From Picocystis sp. L7 (lineage: Eukaryota; Chlorophyta; Picocystophyceae; Picocystales; Picocystaceae), in NCBI GenBank assembly GCA_020975725.1, contig QXJR01000025.1:62001-126000 (forward strand): 64,000 bases of DNA, read 5' to 3'. Below are positions 54,099 through 64,000 of the stretch, piece by piece. The notes under the pieces are model-generated. The model did no database searches. It was not told where the DNA came from and saw nothing but the letters and a program-made list of their open reading frames with translations. Each line of letters opens with the position of its first letter. Within the stretch, counting starts at the first letter, position 1. A program made the position numbers and the translations under genes.

Positions 54099-56246
54099 TC
54101 AGGAGGACGGACCGATCATGCCCTCGATCCTGGACACCTTCTTGTCCATGATGCGAAACTGCCACTTCCAATGGACCTCGTACAAGAACGGACGGTGGTC
54201 GAAGCGATGGTCCTCCGGAGAGTAATCCTCCGCGTGGTAGGCCGGCGTCAACGTGGTGGCCTTGTGGCGATTGATGGCGTAGTGCCTGAAGAAGTGCTTC
54301 ACTTTCGTCGCTGCGTCCCGAGGGCTGATGCCCTGCCATGCGCGATAAACCGTCTCGAACATGGACACCGGTCCCGCCCTGGCCAAGCTCCTGAGCCGCC
54401 CGTACGCAGACAGCTCCAGGTACGTCATGCCCATGTCCTCTTCGTCCGTCTGCAGGATGCTTCCGTCTTCTCCCAGCGGCTCCAGCTCCGCGGTGGGCGG
54501 AGCGGCTTCCACCTCTCCGAGAACGGGCAGATCGAGACCTTGGGGAAGGGAAGCCCAGCGCAGGAAGCGGCGCAGGTCCGTCTTGGAGATGCCGCCGATG
54601 GGATTGATGTCCGCGCTGCTGCAGTCGTACTTGGTGAGATAACCACGGAGACATTCATCCACGTTGGCGCTTCCCAACACCAGCAAAAAGCGACCCTTCT
54701 CTCCCCTCGCCCAGGGCAGAAGCTGAGCCAGCAAGAAAGCCAGCACCATCCTCAGGCGCGCCTGCACGTTCTGCAGGGCCGCGTTCTCCGTGGCGCTCCC
54801 TCCCTCCGATCGGAATCGAGGCTTCTGACCTTCGCAGGCCATCTCCGCGATGGCCAAGATGGCCTGGACCGCCCTGTCGATCCAAGACATGGAGTGCCGG
54901 GCTCCGATCTGATGTGCCAGCCTGGCCGCCCTGTCCTTGGTCTCTTTGCTGCTGTGCTCCGTCGCCAGGTAGACCGTGTTGAGCAGCTCGCCCGTGATTT
55001 CCTGGGCGGTGCATGGTAGAGGCGCATCCTCCCGTCTCAGGATGCGAGCGAGGTCTCGGGCGACCCCGCCGTTGGGATCCCTCTTCATCTCCTGGGCCAC
55101 CTTCTTGGACATGGAATACACGATGGCGGCCACGGCGGAGGAATCCGCACCGCCACTCAAGGGCAGCAGGAAACCTCTGGCCCCGGACCTGCGCAAGTAA
55201 TCCCACAGCCAGCAAGCCGGACCCAGGGCAATCTCTTCTTCGACGGCGTGTATCCTCGGCACGATCCCTCCGGTCGGAGAATGCAGCGCCTGCTCCTCTT
55301 CCTCCATGCACAGGGAAAAATCCACGGGCACGAACCGGGGCGGCCGGAATTCCACCGCTTGCATGGCCGATTGTTCGCGCAGGCTAGCCATGGATCCGCG
55401 GTAAGCCAACACAGCGTCCAGGTTCACCACCGCATGGACCACCTCTACCTCCTTCACGTCGAATTGCTTTCCTTGGGCGACCAATTCACCGTTCACGACC
55501 ACGCAAGAGCAACCGTCGTAGTACAACCGACCTCCATCGCATCCCCGCTGATTGGCGTACAAGTACACCCCGCCCCCGGTCTTGGTGGCGGAGCGTATGA
55601 GCTCCAGCCTGCGATCCAGCTTCCTCAAACAATGGTGGCTGCCGCTTCCGTTGGTGATGAGATCCACCCCCGCCAAGGCCAGGTTTCTGTGCGGGGCTCG
55701 TGGCGCGAAGAGCTCCTCGCAGGTCTCGGCAGCCAATGTGGCATCGTTTAGCCTGAGAGCGAGCAATCCTATGGGAACGGTCTTCCTCTTGTCCGTGGAG
55801 ACATCGACCATGCACCTTGGGAGGCTGAACTCTTCTTCCGGACGGTGCGCGGGCCAAGCCGCGAAGTATCTTCCTTCCCTGTAATTTCCTTCTCCCGCCA
55901 GGATGGACTTGGGCCTGATCAGCAGCACGTTCCCATCCAGTACGAACACGCGGCAGTTGAACCTGGCCCCACGGTGCGTGGCTAGGATACCGAAATCGCA
56001 CAGCATGTCATCAGTGAGTCCTTCCACGATGATTTGGGCCAACACTTCCCAGGCGTGGGTTTCCGTGTCCTGTTCCAGGAAGTGGTCTTCGCATCCATAA
56101 CCACAGAGTTCCAGTTCCGATCCCAGCCGGTACCTGGCCTTCCCTTCCTTGGCTTCTAGGAGGCTTTTCCTGATCCTCCTCAGGTTCCCAGCGAAATCCA
56201 TCGACCACTGGTCCAAAGTGCAGCAACAAACACGTGCCAACCTCAT
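54099..56246 (-). CDS. NADSYN1: Glutamine-dependent NAD+ synthetase
   Basis: Makes NAD+ from nicotinic acid adenine dinucleotide with ATP, using ammonia released from glutamine; last step of NAD synthesis, usually cytosolic. The protein is 715 aa from the ATG at 56246 (MRLARVCCCTLDQWSMDF), matching the ~706 aa human enzyme. The N-terminal nitrilase domain has its triad: Glu in YRLGSELELCGYG, Lys in LLIRPKSILA and Cys near residue 176 in AAETCEELF. The synthetase domain has the P-loop GFLLPLSGGADSSA (about residue 360), NVQARLRMVLAFLLAQ, GSANVDECLRGYLTKYDCSS and ADINPIGGISKTDLR. The end has TTLTPAYHAEDYSPEDHRFD. It is intronless. Family and completeness are secure. Confidence 0.96.
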   Translation of the reverse strand: MRLARVCCCTLDQWSMDFAGNLRRIRKSLLEAKEGKARYRLGSELELCGYGCEDHFLEQDTETHAWEVLAQIIVEGLTDDMLCDFGILATHRGARFNCRVFVLDGNVLLIRPKSILAGEGNYREGRYFAAWPAHRPEEEFSLPRCMVDVSTDKRKTVPIGLLALRLNDATLAAETCEELFAPRAPHRNLALAGVDLITNGSGSHHCLRKLDRRLELIRSATKTGGGVYLYANQRGCDGGRLYYDGCSCVVVNGELVAQGKQFDVKEVEVVHAVVNLDAVLAYRGSMASLREQSAMQAVEFRPPRFVPVDFSLCMEEEEQALHSPTGGIVPRIHAVEEEIALGPACWLWDYLRRSGARGFLLPLSGGADSSAVAAIVYSMSKKVAQEMKRDPNGGVARDLARILRREDAPLPCTAQEITGELLNTVYLATEHSSKETKDRAARLAHQIGARHSMSWIDRAVQAILAIAEMACEGQKPRFRSEGGSATENAALQNVQARLRMVLAFLLAQLLPWARGEKGRFLLVLGSANVDECLRGYLTKYDCSSADINPIGGISKTDLRRFLRWASLPQGLDLPVLGEVEAAPPTAELEPLGEDGSILQTDEEDMGMTYLELSAYGRLRSLARAGPVSMFETVYRAWQGISPRDAATKVKHFFRHYAINRHKATTLTPAYHAEDYSPEDHRFDHRPFLYEVHWKWQFRIMDKKVSRIEGMIGPSS

Positions 56247-57851
56247 CTTGGACCTCCTCCAATCTTCCACCACCAAGGCAATGGGTCAGCGTACCAGGAA
56301 GGGAGGGGTGTCGATTCTTCCTGTGCGCTTGTCCTCTCGCTACGGGAACGAAAGAGGTGGCTCGAAATGGATGCTTGACGCAGTTTTCGAAGGAAAAAGC
56401 GTCGTTCGAGGACGCGAGGGAAGGAATGCGGCGCGCCGAACGCGTCCACGCGCCACGCCACCACCAGACACACCCCGTTTTGGCCCGGAAAACCGAGCAG
56501 ATACACCCCCTTTCGTTTTCGCACCCCTCCCCTGGGATCAACTCGGTCCAAAACGAACGGTGTGTTTGGAGCGGAGGAACAAACAAGCGAGACTCGTCAG
56601 AGCACTAGAAAGGCAGAGCACGTGTGGAAGGAAAAAGCGTAAAACGTGGCCTTTCTGGGACGGCTCGAGGATCGTCACGCCTTCCGTGGCGTCCTCTCGT
56701 AACGTGACGGAACGTGTTCTTGCACGCGTGGACGTGGACGCCCGATTCCAATCGGGTAGGATACGATCCATCTTTGTCTCCTTCTTCGCGTGGATCGCGG
56801 ACGTCGCACCTACAAGCGAATTGCATCGTTGATTCAATCCCGTGGCAATCGGTTTCGGCTTACTTCTAAGGCCTCTTGACGTGGATCGATCCCCCACTTT
56901 TCATCTCGATCTCCGTTCCATCTCGACGGGGTTGGTGATCCACGTGAGCCTCCTCGTGCCTTCTTCTATTCTTCGCCCTTGCCACGTCTTCACCACACTT
57001 GCACCCTTCTCCGTGGTGCCTACGAGGACAAGGGCTCACCCATCATTCCCTCAACCCATGCCGTTGCCGTCCATCCTTTGTTTGGCCCTTCTCTCCTCTT
57101 TCCTTCTCCCTTGCTTCGTCTCGTGCTCAGGGTAGAGACCTTCCGTTGAAACGAATGTTAATTCGTTTCGGGTTCACAACTCTCCCTCTAGGACCAAGTC
57201 CACAGGCGAAGAGAAAGGAACGGTCGACTACCCAGCATGTGAAACGTCGAGGACATGAGTAGCGACGAACAATTTGGTACGTGAACCAACCATTGAATTC
57301 GACAAACGATCGTCGAATACACTCAAGTATACCAATGCAATAGCATTTCACGAAATCGAACACCTACGACTATTGAAGAGCGCAGCGCATGACCTGTAAA
57401 CGAGAACCTTGACGAAGACACCACCTCCATATCTCCATTCTCTTGCCCACGAGCGAACACATCGCAACTCGTTCTCGAAGGATGAAATATACACAGAAGA
57501 GATAGAAAATCGCATCAACGAACTAGCGCTGTAGCAAAAGACACATTGCAAGCCGATTCCCAACCACATCACAATCAGATCGTGCCAAACAGAAGTTGAA
57601 ACTCAGAGAAAGAGAATTTCCAAAACCCACGTCCCCTTCCCATCCTCCCGGGAGAGGGAAGCTGGACTCTCCTTCGGTCCCAACCCCGTTGTGAAATTCG
57701 TTGTGAAGTTGTTGGTGGTGGGCTTCGCTTCGAATCAGATCGGATCCGCGTCCATCGCGCGTGCACTTCGCGCGCGTTTGGGACGTGCTTCGCGTCCATC
57801 GCGCCTCCGAAGGAAAGGCAGGAAGGCACACACGCGCCTGTGGTCGGAAAC
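56247..57851. other. Divergent spacer between NAD synthetase and the IF1-like gene
   Basis: No recognised gene. The ends are GC-rich; the middle (about 57130-57600) is more AT-rich. A lone TGTTAATTCG motif lies near 57155. Confidence 0.4.
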
Positions 57852-58376
57852 ATGGCCATGGCACGTGCCAGGACCGCGTGGAGGATCGCCAGGACGCCGC
57901 ATCAAAGGTGGATGGGCACCATCTACGACGACCGCGAAAAAGGAGAAGAAGTGCGTGCGCTGCGAAGCTTTGCGAAAGAAGGAACACGAGGAACAAGTCA
58001 GGAGAGAGAGAGAGAGATGCTGACCTTGGAGACACACGCACGGACAGAGGCTGTACTTCGCCAAGGAAGACGAGAGGCTGCTGCGCAAGCTCGCGGCCAA
58101 GATCAAAGCCTCTTCGCCAGACGCTGGATCCACCGCCGCTGAAATCGCCGAACTGGACAAGATCGTGAGCAAGTACAGCATGTCCACCGAAGACAAGAAG
58201 AGTGCGTGCGATTTCGAGAGAACGGAAGGACGGACCGACGGAGTCCGAAAAGGAACGAGAAGAAGAAAACAAACAACGAACGAAGGAACAGGAAGAGGTG
58301 GGAGGCTGACCCGCGTGCGTGCGACGCGTCCACGTGCGCAGAGCTGATCGAGTGGAGGCACAGCCACGACTTTTGA
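57852..58376 (+). CDS. Probable mitochondrial ATPase inhibitor (IF1-like), three exons
   Basis: The model joins 57852-57950, 58048-58201 and 58342-58376 (95 aa). IF1 proteins block ATP hydrolysis by F1-ATPase when the proton gradient falls. The first residues (MAMARARTAWRIARTPHQRW) form a basic mitochondrial-type leader. TIYDDREKGEE joined to RLYFAKEDERLLRKLAAKIK matches the IF1 inhibitory segment (REK-x-EE-x-YF), and the C-terminal part EIAELDKIVSKYSMSTEDKK then LIEWRHSHDF is helical. Both introns use GTGCGT donors and keep phase (0 and 1). No single unspliced frame covers the protein. The family call is moderate, because IF1 is short and weakly conserved. Confidence 0.6.
57951..58047 (+). 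other. Intron 1 of the IF1-like gene (97 bp)
   Basis: GTGCGT donor and ACGGACAG acceptor, phase 0. A GA-dinucleotide tract lies inside. Confidence 0.65.
58202..58341 (+). other. Intron 2 of the IF1-like gene (140 bp)
   Basis: GTGCGT donor and CGTGCGCAG acceptor, phase 1, giving EDKK-K-LIEWRHSHDF and a stop. Confidence 0.6.
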
Positions 58377-61300
58377 AGGGGACTGAATGGTCCACGCGAG
58401 ACACGTGGATGGCAACTGGACGGATTCCAACCATGTCGTAATGTTGGTGCAGGATCCTTGGAAGACCGATGGACCTTGAAAGCGCGCAAACACGATCGAC
58501 GTCGTCCAAATTCATGTAGCAAACTTCGTGTCTTTGCCATAGAAGATCCTACCTGGACCGGTTTGCACCACGGCGTCGATTCCACTATCGATGCACGTAG
58601 GATGCCCGGTGCCATGCAAACCGAGAGGATCGGAATTTGCCCAACACACCGTCCAACTCCACGCCCACAAAGGAGAGCCACACACGTCGCCTCTTCTTCC
58701 GTCAAACGCACGCGAGAAGATGGGACCGCACCGTCGTGCAAAACTGCCCTGCGTATCTCTACGATGAGTCCGTCGCCAGTAAAAGTTGTCTGCGCACGCT
58801 ACTTTCTTCCCTTAGCATCAATCTTCGATCCAGTTCAAGTGGAATTCGCGGAACATAACGATTTCAGCGGCGGACAAGAGAGAGTGTCCAAAGGGGATAC
58901 TTGAAGACATCCCATTGTGATGTTCCATACACCTGGAAGGCGAAGTTGCTTTGCGCGGGAACCCTTTCGTTGTAAAAATGTGTGAAGCATGAAACATTGG
59001 CCTCGACAATGGTACAAAGTGTGCTTCTGGGCATGGAAGTTTCAAGATGTCCCGCATTCGTAAGCAATGTGAGCATTCTTATCACGAAGTATGCTTCTTG
59101 GAAAACCTCTTGGCTTCGAGCATAATTCGAAATCACGACCTTGCTATTGTAGACATTTCGGACAATACCATGGTGGCGGTCCCGTCTTCCATTTGAATGC
59201 ATCCGTTAGAGTTCACATTCTCGGACCCACGTAGGTGGCTGGAAGGGTTAATTGCCCATTCGTTTGAAAAAGTGATGGATTTCTTCCCACATCTTCGAAA
59301 GTCTCCTCTTCTTTGAAAGGTTGAAAACAAACATACCACCACCTTGAATCGATGTAACATCTCTCCATCTTTTCTCACACATACGTATTTGCCAGTTTCA
59401 ATGTCCATTACATAGGTCCTAGATATGCAAGCTATGGACGTGAGGTTCATGTGACGGAGCGACGAAACTCAATAGATAGCTAGTGCTACCATGCATCAAG
59501 CGCACCCACATGATGATGTGGACCAAGACGACGTTCGCGTACATGCACATGGAATACTTCTATGACGGCTGGCTTGGAAATGAATCTAGAGAGACATTTC
59601 TTCCTATATCTCCCTTCTTTGGCATGCATTGGCTTGCATTACTTGAATGTTGGAATGATCTATTCTTACCTTGACTCCCATTCTTTCCGAATGCAACCTG
59701 CACCTCAATCTGCGGTGCTATCGAGCCACTTGCATTCAGCCTTTTCGCATGTTCCATCTGCTTTCCATGTCCACCTTTCTTTTCGATTTATCCTCTCCTA
59801 GGCCAAGCTACCTCGAATGGTCGGGATCCACATCCTACCCCTCGTTGGTTGTGCATTGTCGGCTTCTCCCCACATCGAGAGAAGAAAGAGCATGTGGGTC
59901 ATTATGGGCTTCACGCTTGAACCTACTTAAAGCAATTCAACGAATTTCCATGCAAGGGTGATGCGTACCATCGATCCGTCGCATTTATTTCCGCTCCCTT
60001 CCCATCATGGAAAGGGGACTTTATTCATTCGGATAGGACTAGTCCGGGCGTGGGGGGGGGGATCCCGTTAATATTGTGAGGAAACTTTGATGGAAATCTC
60101 CGCATAAGCTATGCCTTTTTTGAGACGAGTGCGATTTCATACTTAACTCGAGATATCTACATCTTCCGGCCACGGAAAGGTACAGATGCCCACAAAAGTG
60201 TTGCGCTTGTTCACTCTTTGAATACCAAGGCATGTGAAGTGTCAGGGCCAATCGACCATGAGTTGGATTCATTGAACCCGCAACCATCCGTGCTTAGGAT
60301 ATTGGAGCACATCCGGGAGATTCAAAGTCGCGTTGCATCCAACTGCAGGATTCATTTTGGCCGACAGGTTTGCATCGAATTAGGGGACTGTGTGAAGGGT
60401 ATAAGCGGAGTGATTGGAAGAAAGCATAGCAATTCAAGGCCATGTTATGCGCAAGGTGCATGAACATACAAGCAATCGTTGCAACGTCGACAGTTGTGAA
60501 TGTGAGACTCCGCAAACACAAAAGTTCGCAGAAATGTCAAAGTGCAAGTTCTCATTTGAAGACGAAAGGAAAGCCTTATTGATGCTTTTCGAGAGTTGAA
60601 GAAAATGGATGGAGAAAGGGAGAGCTTGTGCGGGGCTAACTTCATTGTAGTGCTTGATAACGACGTAGAGAGGGTAATTACCAATTGTTCGGATGGTGTG
60701 CTTACATCGTCATAAACTTTTGGCGAGAGGGATCCTGCCTTGGTATGGAAGCACCCGGGAAATTGCAAAATATGAACCTTTGGGGAGGACGAACTACGCA
60801 ACCAGGGTATGCCTCGACCGCATCAAATTGAGCGAGAGGGCAACATCATGTGTGTTGTACAGGGTACAACGGCCGAGTATGAAAATTCACGTTTGGTAAC
60901 GATGGGTGCATGCCGATTCCGTAATGTTGCGACCTTGATCCCAACAAAGGGTCCGCAACGTATCTGCAACATGCTCTTCGAATGAATGAAACTGGAGCAA
61001 ATGGGTTGACGTTTATGCACAGAAGAGTGATACTTCGGAAATCGGTGTTGCAAAAAATGCTTTTTATCCCCAAGAATAGCAACAAGGAGCAACGAGATGG
61101 GTCTTTCGAAGATATTCTAGAAGTCGAGTGTTGGTCGTGTATTTCGATACAGTGATAGGATGGAATGATTCCTCTTGTCCACTCGCATCAAGATCCAACT
61201 TTAGAAGGTAAATCTACCGTTCGTCGCCCTACCTACTAGTTTTGGTGCAAGGGACACAGGGTCAAATTGCAATGCTAGGGTTCCAAACTTCGACTATTGC

Positions 61301-61594
61301 ATGTGAACACGAGCTTCGTAGAGGTTTTACTTGCCCCGAGTTGCTCGCTCTATGGCCATCTTTTCACCTCACCAGAGGCTCGTCCCACCCGTGGTCTCCA
61401 TGTAGAGACGCACCCCGTGATAGACGATGAGGACCCCTTCTCTTTTCTCCATTCGTATTCACCCACGTCCCCGTGGTTCGTGTCCATGACCACACCGTGC
61501 ATGGCATTGCCATGGGCATCCCTGGGTGAGCTCGTACGAGTTTTTCCCCCTTCCCCACGTTTGGGCCCGTCCATTCCTCGTCGGCACGCGTGCG
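58377..61594. other. Large AT-rich spacer with unrecognised open frames
   Basis: The largest gene-poor stretch (3.2 kb). Moderately GC-rich to about 58800, then AT-rich to about 61300. It holds several unusual protein-like frames without known domains, for example a minus-strand frame at 59133-59450 (MNLTSIACISRTYVMDIETG) and a plus-strand frame around 60080-60463 (IFRPRKGTDAHKSVALVHSL). No complete gene can be supported. Confidence 0.4.
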
Positions 61595-62185
61595 ATGGCG
61601 GATCCTCGGACGGATCGACGGTGGGAGGACGAGGGTGCGGCGTACGCACGATCGATGCGCTTGCGTTTCTCCCCGCCAAGGATGGTGGACGTGGACGGGA
61701 ACATCCGACAAGACTACTTTCGTCCCCAAAAGGTGAACCGGAAGAAGCGAAGGTGGACGTGCGAGGGACGGCTGGGAGAGGCGTGGACGGAGTGGCTGAT
61801 GGCCATGGCGACGGCACGTGGGACGCAACAGGTGGTGGTGATCGAGACCAAGGCGTGGGGCGCACAGGAACGAGCGCTGCTGTACGAAGGGATCGCCAAG
61901 CACGGCGTAGGGAGCTGGAAGGACATCCGAAAGGATTTCCTGACCAAGTGGGATGAACAAGCCATACGGATCAAGACGTCCAAACTGATGGGATGCCAGA
62001 ACCTCAAGCGATATGCAGGATGGAAAGGTTCCAAAGAAGAAATCAAAAAGGAACACGAGAAGAACCGGGCGCTGGGCGAAAAGCTGGGATGCTGGAAAAG
62101 CGGATACCTGGTCGAAGACGATCACGGGAGCGTGGCCACGGCCCTGGAGGCGGAGAAGAAACAAGACGCGCCACGCATGCCCTGA
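61595..62185 (+). CDS. SANT/Myb-like domain protein
   Basis: A 196-aa protein with ATG at 61595 (MADPRTDRRWEDEGAAYARS) and no intron. A single SANT/Myb-type unit is at about residues 88-128: WGAQERALLYEGIAKHGVGS then WKDIRKDFLTKWDEQAIRIK. It is followed by LMGCQNLKRYAGWKGSKEEI and GEKLGCWKSGYLVEDDHGSV, a conserved-looking tail. The N-terminal third has SPPRMVDVDGNIRQDYF and a basic KVNRKKRRW. The domain suggests DNA or chromatin binding in the nucleus; target unknown. It converges on plastocyanin with 610 bp between. It is not obviously related to the transposon-borne Myb-like protein. Confidence 0.75.
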   Translation: MADPRTDRRWEDEGAAYARSMRLRFSPPRMVDVDGNIRQDYFRPQKVNRKKRRWTCEGRLGEAWTEWLMAMATARGTQQVVVIETKAWGAQERALLYEGIAKHGVGSWKDIRKDFLTKWDEQAIRIKTSKLMGCQNLKRYAGWKGSKEEIKKEHEKNRALGEKLGCWKSGYLVEDDHGSVATALEAEKKQDAPRMP

Positions 62186-62795
62186 GGAACGATCCGTGCG
62201 GATACGCAAACGCCTGCACTGGGGGATTTGCCCCCGCCCACCCTGAAGCACATACGCACACCAGCGCAAGGTAGCGAACCTCGTTCGATCGGGCAGAAAC
62301 CAGCCCAGGTTCGAACCTGGGCTTTCCCTCCATGCACGATTGGACGTTTGGAAGGGTCTGGTCTCTTCCAAAGATGCAAAAGCGACCAGCAGTAGCGACG
62401 GATTTCCAGCACGCGGTCCATGGTGCAAGCTCCCGTGGGCAGACGGATGCACTGGATGACCTTTGGCTTGCATCCAAGTGGCTCCCGTTCGCCCTCCCGA
62501 ACGGTTCGCTGTTCGTGTAAGGAACGGTTCATTATAGCATCGGAGCACCGCGTCGGATGAGTCGGACTCCTTCCAGCAGGACTCCTTGCTCTGGATACAT
62601 CCTTGGGATGTCGTGCAGGTCTTGTTTTGGATCGTTCCGGGTCCAGGAGGGGGTAGGGAGACGGACGGCGGGACGCGACCTTGATTTGGTTACAGGTCCA
62701 TTCGAAGGGTAGGTTGGCAGGATTGCGTTTCCATCCTCCGTTCACGTGTTTTTCTTCGACGACCGCATCCCCTCCATCCGATCTTGCGTCGGCGT
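62186..62795. other. Convergent spacer between SANT/Myb and plastocyanin genes
   Basis: No gene recognised. It contains a perfect 22-bp palindrome at 62302-62323, listed separately. Confidence 0.45.
62302..62323. repeat. Perfect 22-bp palindrome
   Basis: Half-site AGCCCAGGTTC followed by its exact reverse complement. The centre GGTTCGAACC looks like a tRNA T-loop, but no tRNA cloverleaf fits around it on either strand. Confidence 0.8.
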
Positions 62796-63281
62796 TCAGT
62801 TGACGGTGATCTTGAAGGCCATACCCGCACCTTGATGTGGTTCGCAGTATCCTTCGTACACTCCGGGCACGTCGAAGACGTTGGTGACGGTCTCTCCCGG
62901 CGCGTTCAGGTAATCCTCGTGGGAGATCTTGTCTGCATCCACGCCATCCGGCACGGCATCTTCGTCGTACACCACGTTGTGTGGGAATCCTTTGTTGTTG
63001 ACGAAGGTGACCTTCTCGCCTTTGGCGACGGTGATGTCGGCGGGTTCGAACACCAGCGATCCGCTGTCGTCTCCCAGCTTGACGGTGACGTCGGCCATGG
63101 CGCTGGCCGCCACGAGCATGGACGCAGCCGCAGCGGCGAAGGACGCCTGCACGGCCTTTGGTGCGATCCTTCCGCTTCGTTCTTCCTGGTTCCCACGGAC
63201 GGCCTGGCACCTCGTCCTCTCCACGCGTGCGACGCGCCTGGCCGCGGTGGCCGCACGTACGGGTGCCGTCACGGTCTGCAT
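62796..63281 (-). CDS. PETE: Plastocyanin precursor
   Basis: Plastocyanin is the copper carrier between cytochrome b6f and photosystem I in the thylakoid lumen. The 161-aa precursor starts at ATG 63281. Residues 1-63 form a bipartite leader: an Arg/Ala-rich stromal transit part ([19 protein letters not shown]), then a lumenal signal ([14 protein letters not shown]) cut before DVTVKLGDD. The mature protein is 98 aa, the usual length. Copper ligands are His in [13 protein letters not shown], and Cys, His and Met in [23 protein letters not shown] is typical of green algal forms. It is intronless. G-box and GTTAAC motifs lie 515-630 bp upstream. The call is firm and marks the host as a green-lineage phototroph. 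Confidence 0.97.
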   Translation of the reverse strand: MQTVTAPVRAATAARRVARVERTRCQAVRGNQEERSGRIAPKAVQASFAAAAASMLVAASAMADVTVKLGDDSGSLVFEPADITVAKGEKVTFVNNKGFPHNVVYDEDAVPDGVDADKISHEDYLNAPGETVTNVFDVPGVYEGYCEPHQGAGMAFKITVN

Positions 63282-64000
63282 GGCGTCCTGGTGTCCTTCG
63301 GAGGTCGTGTGGCGGAGCTTTGGGAGGCGCGGATGCGGTCGCGAGGTCGTCTTGGATCGATGCGAATGCAGAAATGGACGCGAGGAGCCGAGCACGAAGG
63401 GAAATCCTTCCCTGGGGAAGGAGGCATGGCATCCGAAGGGGTACCGCACCAGGACGGACACGTGCGCAGAGGAAGGGACGGGGAAGGAGGGGCGATCCTC
63501 GAACGGAGATGGGAGCGAGCGAGGAGATCGGAGGCTTATCCGGGAGGGGGAGGGGGAGGAGGTGCGAGGCGCGACGAGGAACGGGGGGAGGTCGAGGGGG
63601 TGGCATAGGAGACGTCCTCTGCGGGCATGGGAGACGGCGCGGTCCGGACCCGAGCCGTACCCGTGCGCACGGGACCGGGCGAACCCGAGCATCCGATTGG
63701 TGGAAAAAATATCTCCCCACCCAACCTCCGAGCGTCTCAAATCCTCCCCTTGTTCCCCCCGGTTCTCCCCGACGCCCGGGAGAAGTGGGTCGCCCACGTG
63801 TTAACCCTTCGGTTAAGCCCGGGGTGGGGATAGGCACGGCCACCTCGCCACGTGGGAACCAGGGTCGATCCTTCCCTTTTCCCCCCGAAACAGGGTTAAC
63901 CCGAATGTTAACCGAGGGAAGGGGGGACGTGCGTTTTCCCACCCCCCGAACCCGGTGGAGCCTCCCGATGGAACCGGAAGGACCTTCCGGTTCAAAAGGA
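63282..64000. promoter_or_regulatory. Plastocyanin upstream region with G-boxes and GTTAAC motifs
   Basis: CCACGTGTTAACCC at 63794-63807 overlaps a G-box and a GTTAAC; CGGTTAAG at 63810, CCACGTGGG near 63848-63856, GGGTTAACCC at 63893-63902 and TGTTAACC at 63906-63913 follow. G-boxes drive light responses in plants; relevance to this gene is inferred. The window ends at 64000, so the motifs could also serve a gene beyond it. Confidence 0.45.

Noticed and set aside
62302-62323. tRNA T-arm-like GGTTCGAACC
   Set aside because: It is part of a perfect palindrome; no acceptor, D or anticodon arms fit on either strand, and the T stem would mispair.

Overview
This window comes from a eukaryotic nuclear genome, most likely a compact, intron-poor green alga (prasinophyte/chlorophyte grade). 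Evidence for a photosynthetic green-lineage host: a plastocyanin precursor with a thylakoid-lumen leader, an oxidosqualene cyclase with the three residues diagnostic of cycloartenol synthase, plant-type catalase, and plastid-type leaders on several enzymes. Genes for ubiquitin-S27a, VPS13, NOC4, Pol5 and DPH1 show it is nuclear. I cannot name the species. No rRNA, tRNA, CRISPR array or retroelement was recognised.

Layout, left to right: Pol5/MYBBP1A-like nucleolar protein (-), catalase (-), a small glycoprotein (-), argininosuccinate synthase (+), a GGCT-like protein (-) only 31 bp downstream of a bacterial-type PEP synthase (-), then DPH1 (-), which is split by a 4,775-bp PIF/Harbinger DNA transposon at 18306-23080. 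The transposon has perfect 45-bp terminal inverted repeats, a 3-bp target duplication, a Myb/SANT-like gene, a DDE transposase, and about 54 copies of a 32-bp minisatellite between them. Then follow an orphan membrane protein (+), cycloartenol synthase (+), a 10-kb intronless VPS13-like gene (-), NOC4 (-), an orphan acidic protein (+), an LRR protein (-), a plastid FAD/NAD(P) oxidoreductase (-) divergent from an orphan membrane protein (+), ubiquitin-S27a (+), glutamine-dependent NAD synthetase (-), an IF1-like ATPase inhibitor (+), a SANT/Myb-like protein (+) and plastocyanin (-).

Genes are GC-rich and mostly single-exon. Ten introns could be placed (46-308 bp); seven lie within the first 33 codons. 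The gene-free spacers (about 25.0-26.5, 29.7-31.3, 42.2-43.1 and 58.4-61.3 kb) look markedly more AT-rich. Upstream of many genes there are clustered GTTAAC / GGTTAA motifs, often palindromic and close to CACGTG boxes, which look like a shared promoter element.

Functionally the window is mostly housekeeping: ribosome biogenesis and translation (Pol5, NOC4, S27a, DPH1), central metabolism (PEP synthase, argininosuccinate synthase, NAD synthetase, cycloartenol synthase), redox and photosynthesis (catalase, plastocyanin, plastid oxidoreductase). The most striking points are the precise transposon disruption of DPH1, the higher-order minisatellite inside the transposon, loss of the C4 zinc ligands in S27a, a DCTSE variant in the cyclase, a perfect 43-bp inverted repeat between two divergent genes, and the GTTAAC promoter motif. 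Exon joins below were worked out by eye from splice sites, reading phase and family alignment, and have not been tested against transcripts.
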